This document shows positions 41,259-47,874 of a stretch of 47,874 nt of DNA, piece by piece (positions within the stretch are counted from its first letter, which is position 1; every line of letters begins with the position of its first letter). A program made the translations under genes and the position numbers. Below the pieces are notes generated by a model. The model was not told where the DNA came from. It ran no database searches and worked only from the letters and a program-made list of their open reading frames with translations. The stretch lies in the IMG/VR virus record IMGVR_UViG_3300017771_000017, positions 1 to 47,874 of that record, one strand, 5' to 3'. This DNA comes from a virus.

Positions 41259-42658
41259 ATGTCTATCTCCTCAAATCTTAGATAAAGTAAAGTATCGTCA
41301 TAATTAGGTAATAAATTTCTAATGCTGAATGATTTTCTTGGTTTATTTACAACAGACAATTCATGTAAAATTCCCATAAATTGTTTATTTGTAGTAGAAC
41401 TACCTGCCCCAACAGAACCACCTGTTGCTCCAATATAAATATCACTTGCTCCAAAGGAGAAGGTTCCTGTTCCAGAAATTGCATTCGTTTGGCTACCGCC
41501 GGAATCAAATAGTTTTAATTTTTTACCATTTAAAAATAATTCTATGCTTTTATTTGAAGAGTTGAAAGAACAACCTATGTGAAACTGTTGGTTTATGTAT
41601 GCTGCATCTCTCTCAATCGGGAGGTATAAGTCAGTTGTCGTACTACTAATAGAAGCAGTATGCGAGCCACCTGTGACCCCTAAACTACTTGCATTAACAG
41701 CAGTAACACGGCCCAAGGAAACGAAGTCAAAGCCATCTTTGACATAAACAACTTCACCGACTGAAACTATGGCTGTTCCACCACTACTAATTTGATTTAC
41801 TAAAGGACTATGTGCATCACTACCATTAAAATTATCAAAAGTAGCAATTTTTTTATATTGTAATAAACCGTTAGAATCGAAACCTACTTTATCACTAGCA
41901 TCATTATAGAAAAATTGCCTACCACTATTAGCAGTAATTATATTATTACTTGTTAAGGTTGTCGTGGTTGTTCCAATTGTTATTGCTACTTTTAATTTAT
42001 ATTCCGCAGGTTGATTAACATTGGTGCTTGTATTATTTAATAATGAAAGACTTAATCCCGAACTATTAAACACCATCATTTCGTGTGTTATTCTTGCTGC
42101 GTTTGTTAAATATTTTGAAGATTGATAATCTGTTTGGGTTGGCGCAGAAGAAGTTCCATCTAGAGAAGAAGTTGGTGGAGAAGGCATAATTTTATGTGAT
42201 GATGGAGTAACAAAATAAACTCTTGCGTTTGTTCTATTACTACTTGTAATGCTATCCCTAGAAATTGTTATTCTTGTAGCACTTGTTATTTCACTAATAA
42301 AAGTTTCTTCTCCAAAATCTGAATTGTTCACAACTCTCATACCCACCTTTAATTTAGCAGTTGAATCCATATCAATGATAGTTCTAGCACTTGTTGTATA
42401 ATCACAAGTATCATCAATTATTTCACTGGGCCTATCCTTTCCACCAAATTCTGCTGACTTAGTTGCTTGTCCATCACCATTTACATCAAATGGAGTCAAA
42501 ACAGTTTCAAGTGTGAAAGAATCTTCGTGCGAAAATAAACCATATCCCAAATCATATGTAGAGTTGGGAACATTATCGCTATAATCAATCTTTAAATGAC
42601 CATTACACATAACGGGAAAAACCAAACCCCTTTGTTTTCCAGTTAAAATTTTATACAA
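41255..42658 (-). CDS. LamG/concanavalin-like tail protein, 467 aa
   Basis: Starts at TTG (42658) with GAGGTG five bases upstream. The C-terminal 100 residues have QQFHIGCSFNSSNKSIELFLNGKKLKLFD, FGASDIYIGATG and FMGILHELSVVNKPRKSF, the pattern of a LamG/jelly-roll sugar-binding domain ('..va.t.d.s....lYvnG......i.IG........G.i.ei.iyn..ls'). The N-terminal half (LKIDYSDN...SFTLETVLTPFD) may be the other half of the same sandwich. Likely binds glycans on the host surface or decorates the tail tip. Confidence 0.7.
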   Translation of the reverse strand: MYKILTGKQRGLVFPVMCNGHLKIDYSDNVPNSTYDLGYGLFSHEDSFTLETVLTPFDVNGDGQATKSAEFGGKDRPSEIIDDTCDYTTSARTIIDMDSTAKLKVGMRVVNNSDFGEETFISEITSATRITISRDSITSSNRTNARVYFVTPSSHKIMPSPPTSSLDGTSSAPTQTDYQSSKYLTNAARITHEMMVFNSSGLSLSLLNNTSTNVNQPAEYKLKVAITIGTTTTTLTSNNIITANSGRQFFYNDASDKVGFDSNGLLQYKKIATFDNFNGSDAHSPLVNQISSGGTAIVSVGEVVYVKDGFDFVSLGRVTAVNASSLGVTGGSHTASISSTTTDLYLPIERDAAYINQQFHIGCSFNSSNKSIELFLNGKKLKLFDSGGSQTNAISGTGTFSFGASDIYIGATGGSVGAGSSTTNKQFMGILHELSVVNKPRKSFSIRNLLPNYDDTLLYLRFEEIDI

Positions 42659-42667
42659 AATAACACC

Positions 42668-43300
42668 TCAAGGAAAGACTCTTGCTAATTCAAATTCTAA
42701 TGAGAAAGAAAGGTCATGTGATTCTGCTTCAAAATTACAAGTGAAACTACGAACAAACCCAAGCAAACCAGTATCGGTTGAAGTTTCAGGAAATCCTTCT
42801 AAAGGAATAGGAACTAATTCATTTTCAAGAGTATTTGCAGAACCTCTTGAATGAAATGTTAGCGGTACTAAAACTCCCGTACTTCTATCATTAACATCGA
42901 CTCCACTCCTAGTAGCATAGTCATTTCCTACAAAAGAAGGCATTAATATTAGCAATTCGGAGAAGGCTTGGTTTCTTGCAAAACTTGTAGCGTCAACACC
43001 GGAAGCAATCATTTGTGCAACTTCATGGGCAGTAAATGTTCTTGATGTTGCTACTCCGGCAATAGTTTTTTTAATAACTGTATCGCTAATAAAACCACTA
43101 AGAGAAATTGTTTTATTTGCAACCCCTATATCTAAAGCAACTTGTTCAGATTCACCAGTAAAAAATGTCGTAAAAGGAACAGGTAATGCAGGTTGTGTTT
43201 TAGTTACACTTATTCCTACGGTGCTTACATCTAAAGGTATTGTATCTACTGTTAAATCAGTACCAGTAAAATTTTGGGTTTTAAGATATACATAAGTCAT
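42668..43300 (-). CDS. Distal tail-type protein, 210 aa
   Basis: Lies directly downstream of the tape measure gene, the usual place of the distal tail (Dit-like) protein. Beta-rich throughout (TISLSGFISDTVI, GLLGFVRSFTCNFEAESHDLSFSLEFELA), as expected of Dit-like rings. No direct family match; the call rests on position and fold pattern. GAGGTG upstream. Confidence 0.6.
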   Translation of the reverse strand: MTYVYLKTQNFTGTDLTVDTIPLDVSTVGISVTKTQPALPVPFTTFFTGESEQVALDIGVANKTISLSGFISDTVIKKTIAGVATSRTFTAHEVAQMIASGVDATSFARNQAFSELLILMPSFVGNDYATRSGVDVNDRSTGVLVPLTFHSRGSANTLENELVPIPLEGFPETSTDTGLLGFVRSFTCNFEAESHDLSFSLEFELARVFP

Positions 43301-43309
43301 TTTTTCACC

Positions 43310-45346
43310 TCAAATTAAATTACCGAAAGGAACTCTTCTATTTATTTTATTGCCAATCATTTTACCTAATTGTTCTGCAACTCTTCTCATTTCGGCATCG
43401 GAAGTATCTTTAGCATTGATAGTGATATTAAAAACATTAGTATCTCCACCAACCATTCTTTTAGATTGGGAATTAGAATACACCCTTGAACCAGCATTTA
43501 AATTTAAAAGTTCAGGCCCTCTTTCTCCTACTAATGATAAGCCACCATGAGAAGTACCGCCATTAGCAAACTTTCCTTTTATGGTTCCAAATACTCCTTC
43601 TTCTTTTAGACTATCTTTTATTGAGTTATAACCACCTTTTATCTTTTTTACTGGATTTAAGAAATCTCTTATTTGAACGGACAAACCTATCAATTTTCCA
43701 CCCGCATTTTTAATAGAAGTAAGTAGTTGTTCTTTTCTTACTTCTATACTAAATGAGTTTTTAAGTTCTGCAAAGAACTCAGTAAAACCAAAAATAATAT
43801 CATTCTTTGTTTTTATTAAGAAATTTATAGCATCATTATACAATGTAGTAAAGTAATGTTGTATTCCAGCAAGGAAATCATTTATATAATCCTCTATATG
43901 TTGAAATTTTTCATCAAAGTTATCATTTAACCAATACGCTACACTAAATAAAGCCGCTAGAACAGCAACTCCAATAAGAACAGGTAATGCAAAAGTAGCA
44001 GCAATTGACAACGCTAATCCAATTAAAAATTGGACAACAATTAAAGCCACTACTACTAATGCTACTTTCATTATAATACTAGTAACTTTTCTTCTAAAGT
44101 CAGGGTCTTTGTAGAATTTATAGACAGCATCCATAAGCAAATCAAATCCGGCTACTAACGCTAAGAAACCTGCTTCTAAAAGTATTCTTCCAGTTTTCTT
44201 AAGAACTTGAATCCCTTTGTCTACAAATTTTCCAGCATAGTCTAAGGCTTTTGTATAATCACCGTTGATAAAAGCAGAAACCATTTTCCAACCAACTTTT
44301 AAGAAATCGAAGACCATTAAGCCTAACTCCTTTATGTCGTCTATCACCCCAAACTCTTTCAATATTTTAAAATATCTTTCTAAGAATTTAACTATAATAA
44401 ATATTGCTACTATAGCAACCATTCCAAGAATTAAATATTTAAATAGCATTGACATAAGAGGCTGTAGTTTCATAGTAAATTTTCTCATTTTCATTCTAAA
44501 CGCTATTGCATCTTTTGAAAAAGGATTAAATCCAGCATAAAATAACTTAACTGTTTTAGTTATTCCTAAAAGAGGAAACAATAACATTTTAGCACTTTTT
44601 AAATTATCAGTAACTCCCTTTGCATTTGCTCTTGCAGCATCCTTTCTTACTGCTCTACCTGCTTTTAATTGGTCTCTTTTTTGAGCAAATCTTTCTTTAA
44701 TATCTGCTGCTAATGCTGCACCTACTCTACGAAAATCTCCCTTTCCTTCATTCTTTGCTTTCATTTTTGCTAACAGTACAGCATCTTTTATTCTATTCTT
44801 GTCAAAAGCATATTGAATTTTAGCAGTTTTTTGTATCTGTAATTTTTCTTCGTCTAATAAAGAGTTGCGATTCTTCATAAATTTTATCGCTCTTAACATA
44901 GATTTTTCTCTATCACCAGTGGCTTGAAATACACTTTGATATGCTTCCGAAAATACTAATGCTTTTTGGTCGGTGTCAGCCAATTTTTTTGTTCCTTTAA
45001 TTAATTCATATTGACTGTCATTAATTTCTACCATTACTTCATTTAATTTCTCATAGCCTTTTATTTTATCTAAAAGTGACTTTGCTGCCTCAGATTGGGC
45101 TTTCATATTTGCTTTTGACCGAGTTTCAAAACCAGCCAAAATAGAAAGATATGCTCTTATTTTATTTTGTGTACTCCATAAAGGAGTACCGGAGACTAAA
45201 CGACTAAATGTAGTCCAAGCCTTTCCTGCGCCTTCTGTACTAGCCGCCGCAGAAGTAAGAGTCTTGGTTAATCCCTTAAACTCAATACCTGCGCTAATTG
45301 TTCCAGTTCTAAGAGTTTCTAAAGAATTAATAACATCATTAACCAT
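43310..45346 (-). CDS. Tail tape measure protein, 678 aa
   Basis: Sets tail length and passes into the cell membrane. The N-terminal 250 residues are helical and Lys/Ala-rich. Several hydrophobic segments lie between about 295 and 470 (YLILGMVAIVAIFIIVKF, ILLEAGFLALVAGFDLLM, VALVVVALIVVQFLIG, ALPVLIGVAVLAALFSVAYW). The C-terminus SHGGLSLVGERGPELLNLNAGSRVYSNSQ is the standard end of phage tape measures. Length predicts a tail of roughly 100 nm by the usual 1.5 angstrom per residue rule. Follows the tail chaperone genes, as expected. Confidence 0.9.
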   Translation of the reverse strand: MVNDVINSLETLRTGTISAGIEFKGLTKTLTSAAASTEGAGKAWTTFSRLVSGTPLWSTQNKIRAYLSILAGFETRSKANMKAQSEAAKSLLDKIKGYEKLNEVMVEINDSQYELIKGTKKLADTDQKALVFSEAYQSVFQATGDREKSMLRAIKFMKNRNSLLDEEKLQIQKTAKIQYAFDKNRIKDAVLLAKMKAKNEGKGDFRRVGAALAADIKERFAQKRDQLKAGRAVRKDAARANAKGVTDNLKSAKMLLFPLLGITKTVKLFYAGFNPFSKDAIAFRMKMRKFTMKLQPLMSMLFKYLILGMVAIVAIFIIVKFLERYFKILKEFGVIDDIKELGLMVFDFLKVGWKMVSAFINGDYTKALDYAGKFVDKGIQVLKKTGRILLEAGFLALVAGFDLLMDAVYKFYKDPDFRRKVTSIIMKVALVVVALIVVQFLIGLALSIAATFALPVLIGVAVLAALFSVAYWLNDNFDEKFQHIEDYINDFLAGIQHYFTTLYNDAINFLIKTKNDIIFGFTEFFAELKNSFSIEVRKEQLLTSIKNAGGKLIGLSVQIRDFLNPVKKIKGGYNSIKDSLKEEGVFGTIKGKFANGGTSHGGLSLVGERGPELLNLNAGSRVYSNSQSKRMVGGDTNVFNITINAKDTSDAEMRRVAEQLGKMIGNKINRRVPFGNLI

Positions 45347-45347
45347 T

Positions 45348-45560
45348 TTACCTACTCCTACTCTTACGCTCCATTTCTTTTTGCATTTTTTCCATTTCTT
45401 CTGATTTTATAGTTTCAAAAGTCATATGAACTTGTAATAGGTCTTTTACTAAATTTACTGGCATTTTATAAACTTCTAAGGGGCTTATCGCTAAGGCTTT
45501 AGATAAAGTATAAACGGTGATTAAGGACATTATATCAGGAGAAGAATCCTTCCCTCTCAT
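45348..45560 (-). CDS. Tail assembly chaperone, frameshift extension (GpT-like)
   Basis: A 70-residue frame directly after the chaperone gene. It is open upstream of its ATG for exactly the seven codons needed to meet the -1 frame of that gene at the slippery site (45578-45584), so it is likely read mainly as the C-terminal extension of a fusion of about 197 residues. Predicted helical (LITVYTLSKALAI, VNLVKDLLQVHMTFETI) with charged end (EEMEKMQKEMERKSRSR). Independent translation from ATG 45560 is possible but there is no good ribosome binding site. Confidence 0.75.
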   Translation of the reverse strand: MRGKDSSPDIMSLITVYTLSKALAISPLEVYKMPVNLVKDLLQVHMTFETIKSEEMEKMQKEMERKSRSR

Positions 45561-45568
45561 ACAATCCC

Positions 45569-45940
45569 TTATTCTTCCTTTTTTACTTCATCCTCCTGCA
45601 TCATAGCCATTGGATTAGGCAGGATTTCTTTTAATTGATTACCGACATATGGGCTTAATCGTAGCATGTCGAGAGTTGAAAGTGATGGCTCAGTCTTTTC
45701 AATAAAGTTTTCAACCATGTATCTATACATGGCCTGTAAATCAATATCAAAAGATTGAGTTCTTTGGTCTATCTTCATAACTGCATTAAGGGCTTTTTCG
45801 GCTTCTAGCCAAGTAGGTTCCTTAATCCAGACTTTTAAATATTCATCTGATTCGGGAGACACTTTAACATAGTGTTCCTTCGCTTCTACAAGTGCAAATA
45901 AAGCACTCTTTTCTTTAACAATTTTTTTACTGTTTAACAT
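45569..45940 (-). CDS. Tail assembly chaperone (GpG-like), 123 aa
   Basis: Start at ATG 45940 with GAAGGTGG upstream, rather than at 45973. Predicted mixed helices (FALVEAKEHYVKV, WLEAEKALNAVMKI, DLQAMYRYMVENFI) ending in acidic/Lys-rich MQEDEVKKEE. Sits between the tail tube and the tape measure genes. The last codons GTA AAA AAG contain an A_AAA_AAG slippery heptamer, and the -1 frame runs into the next ORF, as in phage lambda G/GT. Both products would be needed in a fixed ratio to build the tail around the tape measure. Confidence 0.85.
   Translation of the reverse strand: MLNSKKIVKEKSALFALVEAKEHYVKVSPESDEYLKVWIKEPTWLEAEKALNAVMKIDQRTQSFDIDLQAMYRYMVENFIEKTEPSLSTLDMLRLSPYVGNQLKEILPNPMAMMQEDEVKKEE
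45578..45584 (-). other. Programmed -1 frameshift site A_AAA_AAG
   Basis: On the minus strand the codons are GTA AAA AAG GAA GAA TAA. Slippage by -1 on AAA AAG gives GGA AGA ATA AGG GAT TGT ATG AGA, which runs without stop into the downstream frame. The site is three codons before the stop. A_AAA_AAG is the most active -1 heptamer known in bacteria. Confidence 0.75.
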
Positions 45941-45995
45941 ATTATCCACCTTCAAAAACCAACAAACAAACAAACGGTGTGTTGGTGGAATATGA

Positions 45996-46118
45996 TTACT
46001 CTAATTTAGAATCCTTTTTTGGAGTCACCTTCGGAGTATCTTTCTTAGCCGGTTTCTTTTTAGAAGCCGCTTTTAATCTTTCTTGAATCAAAATTCCTTT
46101 TTCGCTCTTTGAAACCAT
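45996..46118 (-). CDS. Small lysine-rich protein, 40 aa
   Basis: AGGGGTGATTAT upstream of the ATG is a good ribosome binding site, shared with the end of the tail tube gene. The product MVSKSEKGILIQERL...KKKPAKKDTPKV is very basic and Lys/Pro/Ala/Thr-rich, like a disordered nucleic-acid or protein-binding tail. Sits between tail tube and chaperone genes. Confidence 0.6.
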   Translation of the reverse strand: MVSKSEKGILIQERLKAASKKKPAKKDTPKVTPKKDSKLE

Positions 46119-46122
46119 ATAA

Positions 46123-47745
46123 TCACCCCTGTAAAACCCAATGTGTTTTAACTGTGCATGAATTTAATGTTCTTGGCATTACAGTTCCTTCTACTGTAAT
46201 TGGCCCTTTATCATCAGGAATAGTAAAGTTAGCAGAACTTAAGTAATAATCTTGCAACTTAATAAGAATTTGTTCACCATTTGCCTTATCAAATTGTAAA
46301 GTAAGCAAAGTTGAAGCGGTATCATCTACTTCTGTTTGGTTTAATAATTGTTCAAATAACTTATCATCAGTAACCATAGCAGTAAAAGCAACTTCATAAG
46401 TTCTTTGTGCAGGAATACCTTCTTTTATTGACTTATTACCTACACCAATAAATCTTTTATCCTGTAAGTTATTGTTAATAGTAAGAGTTAAGTTTGTGAC
46501 TTTCAAGAACTGTTGTCCAAAAACACTAAATAAACCACTTGAAAAGAAGAAAGGTTCTAAAAATTCAGCATCGCTGTCTGTTGCACTAGTATCATTAGCA
46601 TGTTCAAAATTAAACAATTGGCGATTGTCAGAAATACCGCCTCTTGCTTCATAAGATTCATCTTGGTCTAAAGAATGAACTGCTCTTGTATTTAAATCCA
46701 AAGTCATTTTAACTTCTTCATTTTCATTAGCGGTCATTGTTAAAGTATTGACACGGTTTCCTCTAGCAATACGAACAAAAGTAGTATCTTCGGAAGCACT
46801 TGCAGTATTAGTAGTCAATGTGGTAGATTTAGCCATTGTTTGTTCCAAAGCAAAAGAGGGTAGTTTTTCCCCATTTGCTTCACCAAAAGTATAAGTAATT
46901 GGATTTGTTACTGCTGTGGCAGTTGATGTTGGCCTTTGTAAAAGTTCTGTATTTGATGCTACATCGAATCCATGAAGTAAAGGCGGAGTTAAAGTATTTG
47001 AGCCTCTAGAAGTTTTATAGAAAATTGGGCCTTGTTCTAAAAATTCACTTGAAGTAATTGTTCCTGTTTCTGCACCACCATTAGTAGTATCAAGATAAAC
47101 ATACCTTCTATCATCGGCGTTACTTAATGCACCATGACCGTTTAATAAATCAGTTGCGGGTTGTGCCTCAAAAGTGGCTACAATTTGTGTGCATTTTCCT
47201 AAAGCATAATATAAGAAAGCACCATGATTTGAAATCAGTGCTAAGTTTCCACCGGATGCAGTTTCAATACCTTTGTATTGGTGGGTAAAGTTTCGGGAAC
47301 CACCAAGAGAAAGATTTAATTGTTTCATTTCTACTTCTAAATTAGGAAAAGAAGAAGTTTCAAGAAGCCCAATCCAATTGTCGGCATTTAACCTTTTAAC
47401 TGTTGAATTTTTTTCTCCAACACAAGGCGCACCATATCCCCTAACATGAATAAAATCACCATCTGCTAAAGTATGAGAATGTGCAGGACTTATAATTAAA
47501 TCTTTTTCGGTATTTGAAGTAACAGTATGAGTAGAAATAACAGTTGTTGCGCCACTAGCGTCATATAATTCAATTATACAACCTGTGTATAAATTAGTAA
47601 CCATTAAAAAATGTGCTTCCCAATCATCATGCGCTCTTAATGTAGTTGTTGTACTACTTGAGTGGTCTAATGGTATATACAAATCCACTTCGGGAATCAT
47701 GGTTAAACTGGCTTGGCTTCCTAAAAATATATCTTCTGCTGACAT
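46123..47745 (-). CDS. Major tail (tube) protein, 540 aa
   Basis: Beta-rich protein directly upstream of the tail chaperones, the normal place of the tail tube protein. It has many strand patterns (HFLMVTNLYTGCIIELYD, DFIHVRGYGAPCVGEK) and a C-terminal half with KVTNLTLTINNNLQDKRFIGVGNKSIKEG and RTYEVAFTAMVTDDKLFEQLL, which resembles the tail tube core; NFTIPDDKGPITVEGTVMPRTL is also typical. Larger than most tubes (about 200-350), so it probably carries surface domains. AAAGGAGAG upstream of ATG. Confidence 0.75.
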   Translation of the reverse strand: MSAEDIFLGSQASLTMIPEVDLYIPLDHSSSTTTTLRAHDDWEAHFLMVTNLYTGCIIELYDASGATTVISTHTVTSNTEKDLIISPAHSHTLADGDFIHVRGYGAPCVGEKNSTVKRLNADNWIGLLETSSFPNLEVEMKQLNLSLGGSRNFTHQYKGIETASGGNLALISNHGAFLYYALGKCTQIVATFEAQPATDLLNGHGALSNADDRRYVYLDTTNGGAETGTITSSEFLEQGPIFYKTSRGSNTLTPPLLHGFDVASNTELLQRPTSTATAVTNPITYTFGEANGEKLPSFALEQTMAKSTTLTTNTASASEDTTFVRIARGNRVNTLTMTANENEEVKMTLDLNTRAVHSLDQDESYEARGGISDNRQLFNFEHANDTSATDSDAEFLEPFFFSSGLFSVFGQQFLKVTNLTLTINNNLQDKRFIGVGNKSIKEGIPAQRTYEVAFTAMVTDDKLFEQLLNQTEVDDTASTLLTLQFDKANGEQILIKLQDYYLSSANFTIPDDKGPITVEGTVMPRTLNSCTVKTHWVLQG

Positions 47746-47775
47746 GTTATCTCTCTCCTTTCCTTTACAAACTTA

Positions 47776-47874
47776 CTAAGGGAGTGTTAATGCGAATCTT
47801 TTTGTTTCTACTGTTAATTTATAGCCGAATAGACGCTTACTACGGTCATTACTTTCACTTCTAGAACCAACAAA
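47776..47874 (-). CDS. C-terminal end of a head-tail connector-type gene, cut by window edge
   Basis: Open minus-strand frame from the window edge to a TAG at 47776-47778, 32 residues ending ...GYKLTVETKRFALTLP. It precedes the tail tube gene by about 30 bases, so by position it may be a tail terminator or connector protein. Too little is visible to assign a family. Confidence 0.55.
   Translation of the reverse strand, partial: FVGSRSESNDRSKRLFGYKLTVETKRFALTLP

Noticed and set aside
31358-47874. Long plus-strand frames inside the virion genes (for example 31843-32229, 40591-40935)
   Set aside because: They are antisense to well-supported genes, lack ribosome binding sites and give low-complexity Ser/Leu/Val products.
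1-47874. tRNA or rRNA genes, CRISPR arrays, insertion sequences
   Set aside because: No cloverleaf with GTTC-type T-loop, rRNA-like stretch, regular spaced repeats or transposase was seen on reading both strands; this was by eye, so a weak tRNA could be missed.

Overview
The window looks like about half of the genome of a tailed archaeal virus, most likely a magrovirus-type virus (Caudoviricetes) of Marine Group II Euryarchaeota (Poseidoniales). The DNA is AT-rich and very tightly packed: most neighbouring genes overlap by ATGA or are a few bases apart. The information-processing genes are archaeal in type (TFB, RFC clamp loader, sliding clamp, family B polymerase, PriS/PriL-like primase, ATP-dependent ligase, XPF/Hef-like nuclease, a histone-fold protein). 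They sit beside tailed-virus structural genes (tail tube, frameshifting tail chaperones, tape measure, baseplate, fibres). The virus assignment and the host are inferences from gene content; no marker database could be searched. Terminase, portal and capsid genes are not in the window and presumably lie beyond the right edge.

Layout. Bases 1-31161 are read rightwards (early, metabolic and replication genes). Bases 31252-47874 are read leftwards (virion genes). The two blocks converge at a bacterial-style hairpin plus T-tract terminator near 31170-31205. In the rightward block: 1-1830 holds small unknown genes, ending with a 66-residue protein that has a C-terminal Gly-Gly; a terminator follows at 1865-1906. 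Bases 1920-9300 hold a B12-dependent ribonucleotide reductase, TFB, an E1/ThiF-like adenylating enzyme, a Myb/SANT-like protein, a JAMM-motif protease and a GroES-like protein. Bases 9415-12659 hold a MazG-like protein, a GroEL-type chaperonin and a PC4-like protein. Bases 12788-20933 hold ligase, a histone-fold protein, an AAA+ ATPase with a PCNA-binding tail, RFC, a putative RPA/SSB, a RecA-like ATPase and the sliding clamp. Bases 20935-25405 hold a family B DNA polymerase split in two by about 2 kb of small genes that include a GIY-YIG-type endonuclease. Bases 25406-31161 hold a Cas4/RecB-like nuclease, the primase, an XPF-like nuclease, an AAA+ helicase and a DnaQ-like exonuclease.

How it fits together. 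The virus seems to bring most of its own replisome, its own transcription initiation factor and coactivator, its own folding machine, and nucleotide supply. The leftward block, read from its promoter-proximal end, has the usual tail order: (head-tail connector, cut by the edge) - tail tube - tail assembly chaperones with a -1 slippery site - tape measure - distal tail - LamG-like protein - giant baseplate protein - fibre proteins.

Most worth a second look: the clean split of the polymerase exactly before motif C with a 9-bp duplication; a dispersed ubiquitin-like toolkit (Gly-Gly protein, E1-like enzyme, JAMM protease, possibly an E2-like protein); a gap-free match of one viral protein to the archaeal histone fold; and a textbook A_AAA_AAG frameshift site in the tail chaperone genes.
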